From Hydractinia symbiolongicarpus (taxonomy: Eukaryota; Cnidaria; Hydrozoa; Anthoathecata; Hydractiniidae): a stretch of DNA of 64,000 nucleotides. Each line of letters starts with the position of its first letter. Positions within the stretch are counted from its first letter, which is position 1. This document shows, one piece after another, positions 1 to 11,500 of the stretch. Made by a program: the position numbers and the translations under genes. Location of the stretch: contig NC_079881.1 in assembly GCF_029227915.1 (NCBI RefSeq), positions 4,094,001-4,158,000 on the forward strand. The letters run 5' to 3'. The notes under the pieces were generated by a model that was not told the origin of the DNA, made no database searches, and was given only the letters and a program-made list of their open reading frames with translations.

Positions 1-458
1 AATGTTCCGCAACGCGTCGTTGGTACACTCTTCCGTGAAATGTCGCACTATTCTACAGGATGGCACCTTCTTTTTTATATGTGACTTGTAATTTGCCAGT
101 CTTGATTTCCAAGATACAGTTGAACTACTTGCTTACCGCAATTTTTACAGAATACAACATACACAACGTTATTTGTGGTGCAAGTGCTGCTCCGTCTAAT
201 TCTAAATGTACTCCTTGCTGAAAATTTTTGCAAGAATCGCAATTTTGTTACACTTTATATAACCAGATGGCGTATTTGCGGTAAGATCTGGTTTCATATT
301 GTATGGATCGCTACGTAGTAAAAGATCTCTCAGGTTTCGTTTCCTTTTTCTCGCCACTAGTATTGACCCTTTGGGAAAACGTTTGTTAAGCTCAGGTTTT
401 TGTTGTAGAAGTGGTCGGTCCCTTGAATTGAGGCGGTGAAAATTGCGGTTGATTATTA
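1..458 (-). repeat. Inverted copy of the PLE endonuclease segment (left arm)
   Basis: Bases 1-458 are an imperfect reverse complement of about 707-1088. The window start pairs with 1088, and the inner end (458) pairs with 707, leaving a loop of about 250 bp that holds the RT relic. The arms differ by scattered substitutions and small indels, so the duplication is not recent. The left arm may extend beyond the window. Confidence 0.8.
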
Positions 459-1271
459 TACTTATCGTGAAATGTTATACTGTGGCCGGTATCGTGATGA
501 CTGTTTGTCACTCTGGTGTGGCTCAACAGAAAGATTAAATGAATTTTTTACGTTTTTAAATTCATTGAATGAAGATTTAAAATTTGCTATGAAAATAGGG
601 CGTAATGACTTGTGTTTCTTGGATGAAAAAAAGATGACGTAACGTTCTGAAAAAATCCAGTCATTTTCCCAGCCTGTTTCAATCCAAGGGGACCAGACGT
701 TTGTTCAATAATCAACCGCAATTTTCACCGCCTGTTTCAATTAAAGGGGACCAACCGCTTCTACAACAACAACCTGAGCTTAACAAACTTTTTCCCAAAG
801 GCTCAATACTAGTGACGAATAAAAGGAAACGAAACCTGTGACATCTTTTACTATGTAGCTATCTATACAATATGAAACTTGATCTTACCGCAAATACGTC
901 ATCTAGTACATTCAGAATTAGACGGAACGGCACTTGCACCACAAGTAACGTTGTGTATGTTGCATTCTGTAAAAATTGCGGTAAGCAAGGATTTGGTTCA
1001 ACAAATCGCATATAAAAAAAAGGTGCCATCCTGTAGAATAGTGCGACATTTCACGGAAGAGTGTACAAACGACGCGTTGCAGAACATTCGTTTCATTATT
1101 ATTGGCGTGTTTAATAATGTTGAAAATCTTACGAAGGGCGAAATTGATTCGTTATTGTTGGAAAAGGAAAAGTTTTGGATAGGAACGTTGGTGACGCAGC
1201 ATTGCGGTCTAAACGGAACCCACGATTGGAACTGGAAAAAACGTACGGACAGAGAGAAACCATCCTCTTAA
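436..1271 (+). mobile_element. Penelope-like retroelement fragment (RT piece and GIY-YIG endonuclease piece)
   Basis: Two coding relics of a Penelope-like element lie in order. At 436-642 a 68-codon frame carries the reverse-transcriptase motif YRDD followed by FLNSLNEDLKF and a terminal FLD, as in the palm of Penelope-type RTs. At about 925-1017 one frame reads VVYVAFCKNCGKQGFGST, the first strand of a PLE-type GIY-YIG domain. From about 1020 to 1271 a shifted frame continues with RHF and EKFWIGTLVTQHCGLN, the end of that domain. The RT frame ends in a stop, the endonuclease is frameshifted, and the thumb region between is missing or scrambled, so the copy is dead. The assignment rests on remembered family motifs; no search was run. 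Confidence 0.7.
707..1088 (+). repeat. Right arm of the PLE inverted repeat
   Basis: Reverse-complement partner of 1-458. A short direct repeat precedes it: the block around 670-700 resembles 729-757 (both contain cctgtttcaat and aggggacca), suggesting stepwise rearrangement at this point. Confidence 0.8.
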
Positions 1272-2456
1272 TAAGTAAATGCTGTAGAAACCATCTAGTT
1301 GGTGATAATATATTTTATTGCTTTTAATTACTTGCCTTTTTATGTTACCAAGGCAACGTTTTTAATAATATATATTCTAGATTTTACCAAATTGTAAAGT
1401 ATTCGTTTGAAAATTTTGGTTGATATACCAACGAAATATTACGTATTAATAACTTTTGTCATTCTTATTGATTTGTTGGTTATTCCCTTATTAAATTGTG
1501 TTTACATATATGTTTCTGGAATAACTGGATAAAACGTATTTGTGTTCGTTTATCTATAATAATGTATTTAATAATATCCAAAATTAGCGAAAGAGTGTAC
1601 TCTTACAGTAACTGGAGGTATAAATATGAGAATTATGCAAGTAAAAAATGATAATGTCAATCAAATATCATTACACTGGCTACTGATTGTTTTTTTTCTG
1701 TTGCAGTGTGTTTAAAACATCCTCAGTTTCTGAAAAGAATTCCTGTCAATTTTACAAAAACCTGATATCCTGAGATATCCCTATTTCAAAAATTTTGTGG
1801 AAACTCTGAGGTCAAAAAACGTTAAGAATCTTGGCCAACAACTGTACTAAAAAAATGTTTTAATACATATTTACAAAATTTTAAATGTTCGTGGTTTTGT
1901 CGGCTACTGTAAACACTTATGATGGAGTTGATGATGGCAGGTACATTCCGTTTATTAATCGCTGGCTAATTAGTGCGGTAGAAATTAACAGTCTGTTAAT
2001 TAAAGAAAAAAAACAATGTTAAAACAAACAAACAAACAAACAAACAAACAAACAAACAAACAAACAAACAAGGAAATAAACATGTAAACAATAAAGTTTT
2101 ATTATTGTTTTATTATAGTGGTAATCAATTTTGTAAAGATAGAATTTATTTACATTGTATACACAGATTCATGGAATCTTTGAAAACATTAGAAACAGAG
2201 TGGTTACTCTTGCTCTGTTGTTTTTTGCCGTTGCTGTTAACGCTAACGTTATCATTGTCGTATCGTTGTCGTTACTTTTATCACTATCGACGTCGTCTTT
2301 TTCGTTTTTGTTGATGAGTCAGCATAATTATTACGACGTCGTGCATATGTACATATATCAACATTTATAAATATATCCATATTCACAGGGTGAGGAATCA
2401 ACCCTTCTTCCTTTCAAGTGGACACTAATCGAGATAAGCTACCATTTGATAATTTT
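1272..2456. other. No gene seen; (CAAA)n microsatellite
   Basis: AT-rich sequence without a convincing reading frame. The only clear structure is an uninterrupted (CAAA)n tract at about 2024-2071. On the minus strand an AATAAA (2145-2150) lies about 300 bp beyond the claudin-like stop codon and could be its poly(A) signal. Confidence 0.7.
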
Positions 2457-2945
2457 TTAAGTTTGCTCGACGTCTAACGGGAGTTTAGTCTGCTTTATAA
2501 AAATTCCAGTCAAACCAGCTGCAGATGTTAATAAAACACCGACTACAGCCAAGCAGTAGCTCCAGCCAAATATGAAGGAACCATCATGTGTCACTTGGAT
2601 TTTATAAAGAATTAAAGCTGCCCCCATGCAGAGAGAGGCAAAAAACAAAAATATGGAACCAAATATGCTCCTAATTTTGTCAAAAGAGGACAAAATAGCA
2701 ACACAAGCACCATACGCCGCTGATAAACATGCTACTACAGCCAGCACACGTACAAGTTTAAGCCAAGTAGTTCTTTCAGTTCCAAATGATTCACATTTTC
2801 CAAAAACACAATACCTCCATAAACCCGATCTTCGAAGAGATGGGTTTTTACCTACTGTCCAATGTTCATCTTCGGTGCTGATGCATAACAATACGAATGC
2901 TAATATTGAAAATAAGATGTATAACACTTTTAAGGTTTTTGTCAT
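2457..2945 (-). CDS. Claudin/PMP22-family tetraspan membrane protein
   Basis: A 162-residue single coding exon. Four hydrophobic segments lie at about residues 5-23, 73-95, 102-122 and 132-155. The first extracellular loop carries the family signature W-GLW-C-C (W29, G41-L42-W43, C46, C51). The family forms cell-cell contacts, paracellular barriers or other membrane complexes; claudin, EMP/PMP22 and related branches cannot be separated here. The frame stays open 22 codons upstream of the chosen Met, but a strong acceptor (pyrimidine tract ending in ag, 2956-2957) sits 10 nt before this Met, so the upstream part is probably intron or outron. The C-terminus (DVEQT) lacks the classic claudin PDZ ligand. 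Confidence 0.82.
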   Translation of the reverse strand: MTKTLKVLYILFSILAFVLLCISTEDEHWTVGKNPSLRRSGLWRYCVFGKCESFGTERTTWLKLVRVLAVVACLSAAYGACVAILSSFDKIRSIFGSIFLFFASLCMGAALILYKIQVTHDGSFIFGWSYCLAVVGVLLTSAAGLTGIFIKQTKLPLDVEQT

Positions 2946-2957
2946 AACGTTTGATCT

Positions 2958-4747
2958 AAAAGAAAGAAATTCACACGCGATATTATAAGCAACTCCAGTA
3001 GGTAACACCAACCTGAAATCATTGAAATTTTATGCATTTTCTGAAACAACATCCCCAGCCCTTGAGAAAATCCATCAGTTTGAGCTATTGACAGGAGTCT
3101 ACATATCTTATCATCTCTATACACAAGAATTGTAAAACGTATCCCAAAAATAATATTTAAAAAAGGGGTTTGGATGAGTAAAGGGGGTGGGTTGGGGGTG
3201 AGGTGCTATAGCGATACAAGCATCATAAACTGCAATTTCTCTAAATATAATACCATCAAAGCTAGAGGAGATATGAATCCACCCTCCTACATCTAAGACA
3301 CCCCATAACCAGTATGAAGTGAACTATTAATTAACATTGAGAATTTCGAGTGTAGTATTCTTCACTTGCTAAAATAAAATGCTTACTGTCTTGTTATTTA
3401 GTTTTCTACATGCCTTAGCTTTGACCTCATGTCCAAGTGCTTCCCGTTATACGGATGCAATCAGATGTTTGATCTACATATTTGATTTGTGAAGGTCACA
3501 CATTATATAAAGCGAAAAGTGCGATATAAAAAGAGAAAATGTTATTATTTTTTTTAACCCTAAAACACTTTGAGACTTATACCTGACTTCTTTTTCACCG
3601 CAAAATATGTTTTAAAAGAAAAGTCAAAAAGTTAATTGATCAGACATGAATTAGCGATGAGAGAACCATAATGTCGAGAGAGAAAAATGATTATTTAAAA
3701 GTGAGGGGAGTGGGAGGGGTTTGGAAAACGATAGAATGGTGTGTTTACGATAAAATATAATGTCGAGAAAAAAAAATCATTATTTAAAAGTGAGGGGAGT
3801 GGGTGGGGTTTAGGACACGATAAAAATTGTGCGTTGACGTTAAAAATCTTGTATTATTGATCAGTCGATGGTGTATCATTGATCATGCAGAATTGATAGA
3901 CGAGTTGATTTTTTACATGTTTCTGCTTTGTTTGGTATCTGTTATCATCAAATTGGGAGTACTACTTTGGCTTTTTTTATACCTGCACTACACCCGCTTA
4001 ATTTGAAAACTGGTCCCTTTTATTAATTTTTTCTAAGCTTCCCAGCTTGCTCTTTATATGCTTGAGTCATGGGGCACAAGAGTACATTCCGAAAATGGTG
4101 TTATATAACAAATGTCAAGAATAAAGAATTTTCTTTTTGTTGTTTCAAAAACACTTTGATTAGTCGATTAACCTTTCACACGATGATTAACTTGTCAGCC
4201 TATGTATGATATTAGAGTAAAGCTATCTATTATCACGCACCAAACGCTAAAAAAACACTTCCTTCATCACAAACATCTTCTTTGTATTCCGGATTTTATA
4301 TTTCTGAAAGGCAGCTTCCTAGAGGAAGATGCGATACAGCCGGAGTTAACAACGTTCAACCAATCAGAATGCGTGGGAGCAGATGATTGATAAGCAATAC
4401 TACCAATTACAACTCAGCATTTTAAATAATTGATATCTTCTTTCAAATAAGAATAACTGATCGTTTTTTTGATGAATTTTCAGAATTAGCTACTGTTCCC
4501 ACGACCTAACTAATAATTTATTTGTTTGATCTTCTAAATGATATTCTGGTTCTCAATGATATTCTGGTTCTCTTTAGGCAGTCCCTGTCAAACGAAGCCG
4601 GAGGATCAGAAGAAAGAAAAAAAGATTTATTCATTTGTCATCATTTAATCTGTAGATTCTGAAATAAAATAACAATTAAACAAGCGCTCCCTTGAATCAG
4701 CCCCCTCCCTGACTCATCTTTTGATAAACCGTCTTTTAAAAAGCCAA
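2958..4747. other. Intergenic; 91-bp direct repeat
   Basis: No coding frame is supported. Two imperfect direct copies of a roughly 80-90 bp block lie at about 3668-3758 and 3759-3838; each has a gtcgaga start and a G-rich gtgaggggagtggg core. A short doublet of gatattctggttctc lies near 4540-4575. Confidence 0.65.
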
Positions 4748-4881
4748 TCTATATTAAAATACCCATATACGCCTGTCCGTCACGCAAAATGGTAGCTTAG
4801 CTGCGCAAGCAGCGAGACGCACGCAATGCGGCATAAAAAGGACGGGCAAACTCGTGGATTTTTCCACGGGTTAACAACTAG
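4748..4881 (+). mobile_element. Short non-autonomous Helitron-like element, copy 1
   Basis: A 134-bp element begins with TC (TCTATATTA), ends with a hairpin (cgtgga-ttttt-ccacg) and then CTAG, and sits between host A and T with no target duplication. These are the hallmarks of Helitron ends. Related copies occur at 15828-15969, 19465-19592 and 20715-20820. Confidence 0.65.
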
Positions 4882-6280
4882 TAATAAGATGCTCCCTTAT
4901 TTCATGATCGAGCAAATAATACAGAGTCACTCAACACCTTCTGCTTTATAAATGTAAATATTGACTTATAAAATAAGATCAATTCAGCCTGACTTTGTTT
5001 AAGATATAATAAGAACAACGCAAAACATGTAAAGTAATCGGCGAACATTGACGGTGTAGATTCTAGCACAAAACATAAAAAAACTTGTAACTATATTTTT
5101 TAGGTCTTAGGGTCCCAACAAAGAATTGCTAGGTATATATAAAACCATTCAGCTTAAAATCAAAAAAATTAAAAAAAAACAAACAAAACACAACAATAAC
5201 AAGTCCTTAAAAATACAAACAAAATAAACAAAAGCATGACAACAACAACAACAACAAAAACAACAACAACAACAACAACAGTAATGAACGACTAATATAA
5301 CAAACTTCTTCCATCCATCATTCGCGATGATCAACAAAAACTTTTAATCACAAGAGAAAATTTGATTTTCTTGTAAACAAAGTAATTAGGGATAAGGCAT
5401 CAACATTGTAATAGAAAGGATGTCGTCACCGCAAAACTCTCCATAAACACATCAAACGCAATTACTAAAATTAATTGCAATTAATAGAAGACCTGGTTTA
5501 CACTGTAGAAGTTTTAAGACCTTGTACCCACTGCAAATATTTTGAATCTAACTGTTATTGCAAACGCGACTAATTGGTAGACAATGACGCAGTCACAAAC
5601 AGAAAGTGCTGAGCAATGATTCGAGTTTAAGGGTTCTTTGTTCTCATACAACCTCGTTTCCAAGCCTTTTTCCAGTACAAACTGTACCGGGAAAGAGAGC
5701 GGTCCTTATATATAAAATTAAGTGCTGGGTTAAACTAAAAAGTTAACCCGACCCTAGTATCGGAAAGTGCAACGCTGTTGAGAACTACACAGGCCTAGCG
5801 CAAGTTTATAAATCGAGGAAATTCGAAAGCATTATTTATTTTGTATCACAGTGAACTGAACCACAGCTATCCAGCTAATTGTACGTAAAATTTGATGTTG
5901 TTAGTGACGCGTTGCTATGGTTATAAATGACTTATAGGTTTAATTTAGTTTGTTGAAAAAACCTTGTAAGAAAAAGTATGAAAGATTTGGGAATGAAGTT
6001 GCGATGCTTGATAAGAGGAGTTTACAATAACTCACCATAATTTTGTTGTCTGAATATCGCAGATCTTTTCCGAAGAATTTCAAACGATTAAACATCACAG
6101 TATGTTTTTTTCACGAATTGATTTCTTCATTTTACATGCTCTCGATCAGTCATCAACAACACACCACACATTATCTTATCAGTCTGTCGCATCGATATCA
6201 TCATACATGTGTCATAGTTATATTTTCGAACAAGGAAGCTTTATTCGAGCCGAAATATTGCGAGTGGCCTATTTTTTACC
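4882..6280. other. Intergenic; (AAC)n microsatellite
   Basis: No gene is recognised. An imperfect (AAC)n tract lies at about 5239-5281. The rest is AT-rich single-copy-looking DNA. Confidence 0.6.
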
Positions 6281-6450
6281 ATTCAAACTACACGAAGCTT
6301 GTGTAACCGAGGCGTAATCGAGTTTAAATATTTTGATATTGTATTTGCACCATTAAATATCTCGAATTCAAAATGGCGCAATTTCTGAAACTGAATAGGA
6401 ACTCTAAACGTCCTTCCTACGCCCTAAAGAGGACCCCGTTAGCACCTAAT
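6281..6450 (+). repeat. Dispersed repeat, copy A (partner of 7895-8085)
   Basis: This stretch and 7895-8085 share a diverged block of about 150 bp in the same orientation. Shared landmarks are caccattaaatatctcgaat, atggcgca, ctctaaacg and aggaccccgtt. A small reading frame starts at the ATG of copy A, but its equivalent in copy B is frameshifted, so coding is doubtful. The family is not recognised. Confidence 0.7.
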
Positions 6451-7544
6451 TTTAAGCATCTGAATTGGCTGTCAAAACGGAATATTCTAGTAAGTAGAGA
6501 TGGTATGCTTTCTTACATGTGTGGTATTTATGAATTACCTCGGCAGCTCATTTACCTCACAACACCTTTTCTTAAGCAGGAAGGGCGACATTTCAATTGG
6601 TTAGAAAAATATTAAAAATAGTTTATAAATTGATCACTTTCTAAAACAATTGTCATTTAAAATAAGCCGGCCACTACTAAAGTAATCGCAGTATAAAAAC
6701 AGCTAATTCTTTAGAACGCTAAAAGCTCTTTTATTATTTCCAAACTTTCAATCAAAACAAGTACTTATATTGCTATATACAAAAAAAATAAATAAATTTT
6801 ATTCTATATTATAATTTATATATATTTTGTATAATATTTAGCTCTTTTAAAACAAACCAACTCGTTCCCAACGCCTGTTAACTAAGACGGCGACACGAAC
6901 ATGTTCAAAAACAACCATCCAATTAATCTAGTTGCAACAACAATATTTCAGGAGCTTATTCGAGATTTCCATGTATTCACACATGAGATCTTTGCCACTA
7001 AATTTTGTTATCTTTCACTCAAGAAGGAACAGATGAAATTTTAACAAGAGAAAGACATAAGTGTATAGTATCATAACACCGAACTCATTTCAAATGTTTT
7101 TCCTGTGTAGAGGTGTTCCTGTTTTGTTTTGTGAATTTTTGCATAAATTTATTTGATAGAACTACCTCAAGAAAATTAATTTTCGAGAGAACTAATTTTA
7201 ACGATAAATTCTTTTAAAAAATGAAAACTATTTAATTTATTTAAGGTATATGGATACAAAGAAACAGGTGTATCAGTTTGGATATCTACACACAAATTTA
7301 AATGTTTTGCTAGAAACATAAAAAAGCGTCCAAATGTATATCAAAGACGAACATTTGGTGTAATTTTCAAGCACTAGGCGCATTGCTCTCAAGCTGTTCC
7401 ACAAGATAAGCAAGTAACGGTATCCAAAGGGACCATAATAGGTTTTCTTATTTTGATAAGAAATCACTTCGTGGCGTCGAGGAGCCACTTTATGATGTCA
7501 GCATAAAAACCACTTCAAATGATTTCATGCAGTATGTAATTTGA

Positions 7545-7745
7545 ACCTACTAATTTTTTTACTCCACGTTGGATGCAATTAATTCGCCTTCGATCGTTTG
7601 TGTATTCCATGGTCAGCCTTACAAAACCGTTCTATGCGACTTTATGCAGTATGTAGTCTGAACCTGTCAGTCTTCTCACCCACATTGGATGCAATTAACT
7701 CGCTACCATGTCGCCTTTGCTCCTTGGTATATTCTATGGTCAGTC
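7545..7745 (+). repeat. Two diverged direct copies of a ~90-bp block
   Basis: Copies at about 7530-7622 and 7645-7745 share atgcagtatgta, ttggatgcaatta, a tcgcctt core and atggtcag-cttac. They lie between the two copies of the dispersed repeat and may belong to the same composite element. Confidence 0.6.
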
Positions 7746-7835
7746 TTACGAACAAGCCATTTTCTTTTTTATTTACGCCAGTTAATGTTTTTAGAGGTAT
7801 GTACCGCAGACCTGCGAAAGAGAAAGATGGACAGT

Positions 7836-7950
7836 GTGAACACCATTCAAGAAGTGACAACACGAAGTTACTACACAAAGCTTGCGTAAGTGTAAACACC
7901 ATTCAAGAAGTGACAACACGAAGTTACTACACAAAGCTTGCGTAAGTGTA
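7836..7950 (+). repeat. Tandem duplication, 56-bp unit x2
   Basis: Two virtually identical adjacent copies of a 56-bp unit that includes gaagtgacaacacgaagtta and ends in cttgcgtaa. The second copy leads straight into dispersed repeat copy B. The near identity indicates a recent event. Confidence 0.8.
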
Positions 7951-8085
7951 AATATTTTGATAACGTTACTTGCACCATTAAATATCTCGAATTCGTAATG
8001 GCGCATAATCTTTGAAACTGTTCATAAAAACTCTAAACGCACTGTTTCTCCTACGCCCTGAAAAGGACCCCGTTTACATCCTGAA
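7895..8085 (+). repeat. Dispersed repeat, copy B
   Basis: Partner of 6281-6450; see that entry for the shared landmarks. It lies just beyond the 3' end of the phospholipase C gene. Confidence 0.65.
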
Positions 8086-8248
8086 CAAGAACATATATAA
8101 GTACCAACAATATACTAACCTGGCTTCAGAATGTCAACAGGGAAGCAGTTTTGATAAATCATTTTGTGTACTCGAGAGACAGCAAGCACTTTAATGTACA
8201 ACACACACTGGAAAAAAAACGAGACAGAACAATGTAACGTTTCACAGA

Positions 8249-8536
8249 TCAAATTTGCGTACGATCAATAAAGACCAGAATTTCCCGGAGAGAAATGGAA
8301 CACACACGACACCTTAAATCACCGTAGCCCTGGAGAAAGTTTGTGCAGGTGACGAGAATGGGACTGACAAAAGTTTGAGTATGAGACAATGAGATAAAAA
8401 GATATGAGACAATCCCAATGTACGTTTTCCTAAAATTTACCTGGCCTGCTAACTCGATAAAAACTGTAGATGATAAAAATATTTTTCCAAGAATATTATT
8501 TGCCTTTGCTAAGCTTTAATAACGCAATACAACGCG
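8249..8536 (-). pseudogene. PLC distal C2 strands, frame interrupted
   Basis: Downstream of PSL (8566) the remaining C2 strands can be recognised. 8441-8515 encodes [21 protein letters not shown] and joins in phase (donor 8439-8440, acceptor 8330-8331) to 8249-8329, [11 protein letters not shown]...LVFIDRTQI and stop. Linking 8566 to this frame needs removal of only 29 nt (8537-8565, gt...ttag), which is shorter than normal animal introns, and leaves an in-frame TAA at 8516-8518. Reading straight on from PSL instead gives 18 more residues and a TAG. Either the protein ends early, a sequence error is present, or splicing is unconventional. An ATTAAA at 8191-8196 is a possible poly(A) signal. 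Confidence 0.45.
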
Positions 8537-11500
8537 CTAAAAACAAACGACCATAATTTATTTACCAGTGAGGGCATGATTAGGTTGAACGTGTGAGTGT
8601 CCTTCTCCCACACTGGGTTAAAATGACCATCATCACATGGCTAAAATACAGAATATAAAAATTCATTATATTACAGAACAGGAACTATACTACAAGTTTT
8701 ATTACAAAACAGACAATAATTTGCAAGTTATCATACCCAAGCCGTTAATACATTTATAACACGGTAAACAAAAGGGAAATAATTTTAGATGATTTTCTGC
8801 AAGCGTATATCTCGTGAGAATTTTCATGTCATAGTTTGTTAGCAATTTTTAATCTAAGGCTAAGATTAAATTCAATTTTTAGTGTTAGGCACCTAGTGTA
8901 TGCTAAGCTTTAGAAGTTTGTTTTATGCTTGTCAAACTTTAATTTCTATCTTAAGCTGAATTTCTAGTGTATGCTGAGCTTTAATGTCTATCTTAAGCTG
9001 AAGTTCTAGTGTATGCAAAGCTTTTATATTTAGTGTGTTTTACTTAAGAAGCATTGTTGAAGCATGTTGGGCTTTCTTGTCTAGTGTAAGCTGACCTGAT
9101 GTTAAAACATAGAAGTTCGGCACTAAAGTACTGTACATTCAAGGGTGAATTTTATCAGAAAGGCAAAATATTTATTACCTCTGTGGAGGAGATACGTGCG
9201 TCACCATCAATTCCAACGGTCTCAAACTCCACACATATTGGGAGATTTAAAAACATATCTGTTTCCACAAACTGGCCACATATAACCTAGAAACAAACTA
9301 AAAACCATTTTGGCAACCATTTTATTTTTTTTAGAAGTCATGAGATGGTTTAGGAGCCACAAAATTAGTTAACATGTTTTTAAAGATAAATTGAACATAA
9401 ATAAAATAGCACAATTCCAAGAGTATTTGAGACGTTTTCATTTGTTAAAAAATTTTCAAATTTCTGCGAAGTGTTGACCTGGGAAAAAATGTCCAGAGAA
9501 AATAATAGAAGAAAGGAAGGCATAAACATAAATCATGCAAAACGATTGACAGTTCACAAACAGAACTTAAAAGATCTAATTTTGATAAAAAAAAGACATA
9601 ACAAAGATGATAAATCTCTTACGCTTCCTTAAAAATCATTAAGTCGTTTTTTATGTAAATTAGCTTTTGGTATAGACAAAACCTCAAGACTGCTGCTTTT
9701 TAAAACATAACTTTATCGTTTCCACAAACTGGCCACATATAACCTAGAAACAAACTAAAAACCATTTTGGCAACCATTTTATTTTTTTTAGAAGTCATGA
9801 GATGGTTTAGGAGCCACAAAATTAGTTAACATGTTTTTAAAGATAAATTGAACATAAATAAAATAGCACAATTCCAAGAGTATTTGAGACGTTTTCATTT
9901 GTTAAAAAATTTTCAAATTTCTGCGAAGTGTTGACCTGGGAAAAAATGTCCAGAGAAAATAATAGAAGAAAGGAAGGCATAAACATAAATCATGCAAAAC
10001 GATTGACAGTTCACAAACAGAACTTAAAAGATCTAATTTTGATAAAAAAAAGACATAACAAAGATGATAAATCTCTTACGCTTCCTTAAAAATCATTAAG
10101 TCGTTTTTTATGTAAATTAGCTTTTGGTATAGACAAAACCTCAAGACTGCTGCTTTTTAAAACATACCTTTATCGTCAACGATTCCATATTGTCACCACT
10201 TGGTGTTCTCGTCAAATATGGATGGTAGGTGGACTCTAAAACAAATCACAATATTTATTTAAAGTTGGGTTGTTTCTCTTAATTTTCAAAATAGACTCTA
10301 ACTCAAAAATACTGGTTTCATTGTCGCACAACCTTCACCAGTTTTGTCAGCTTAGGGTAAACAGTATATGTAGGGTACCTGTTTAATTTTTTCAAATATT
10401 CGTAAAAGAGATGGTTAAAATTCCAAATTCAGTGACAATAGTACCGCTGCTGACGGACCCGACGAACCGCTTTCAAGCTTTTTTTCACCACCATGCAGAC
10501 TAATGCATTATATCTTCAGTGATTGGTACAAAAGTGTGTCGCTATTTTACAATTTAGTCTCTTTATGTAGAACTTTACTTGAAACTTTAAATAAGTCATA
10601 CTTTGGCTGATCAGTGCTTGTGGTTTTAGTACATAACCAGTAGAACCCGATTTTAGAAAGAATCCAGTGTTGATGTGGAGTCCGAAATCTAAAATTTAAA
10701 AAATGAACGAATAAAAAGCGTAAGCTTTTTGCACTATAACGAAAAATGGGCTAAATGAAAACGCGCCTTAAAGAACCAAGTCTAACCCAACACACGTTCT
10801 TATAAGAACCTAGTTTATAAGAAAATCGAGGCTGAAAGTGTCTCAAGAAACTTAGAACAGCCTGAACTTACTCAAGCTGATTTGTTTCATAGATTATAAG
10901 AACAAAATAATGAGAGCCAGGTTCTTATTTAAAAATGCGTACAGGTGGGATGTAAATTGTAGGATTAAAAATGTTCAAAAGATAGTGTGACGCTGTAGCT
11001 TGAGAAAAGGATTATTTGCCATACTAGGCTTAGGTAGCTCATAATTAGTGGGCGATTGCCCGCAAATGATGAAAAATAAAAAAACTGACCTGGTTTCTGT
11101 ATGTTCACAGAGGCCATGTGAACACCTAGTTTCCACATGTTCATTGGATTATAATTCGACGAATCAACGCGTGATCCTCGTGGATAAGTTCTTACCATCT
11201 TTCGGCGAGTAAGATACAACACATCTTAAAAGAAATATTCAGCTTTAAAAATATAAGTAGCCGCTCTTTAATATCCCTTCAGTTTATTGGAAAGCTTTTA
11301 GTTCTCTAATCTTTCTTTAAAACAGTATAATTTTCCCCAACAAACCAATGCATTACAAACTTTTTTCCGATACCATAAAATGTATGTAAAATAAGGTCTT
11401 ATACTGGTTTTTAAACTATAGCGATGCACATCCTGTAAGTCAGTAGACACAAACAAAGTCAAATCAATAAAACAAATTTGAAGGTTATCTCACCAATTGG

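Noticed and set aside
6373-6615. 80-codon plus-strand frame starting MAQFLKLN
   Set aside because: It starts inside a dispersed repeat whose other copy is frameshifted, and has no recognisable domain.
7273-7488. Minus-strand frame with GYRYLLILWNSL, first considered as the end of the PLC C2 domain
   Set aside because: The frame at 8249-8329 (GYGDLRC...LVFIDRTQI) fits the C2 end better, joins in phase to its upstream exon and ends in a stop before this point.
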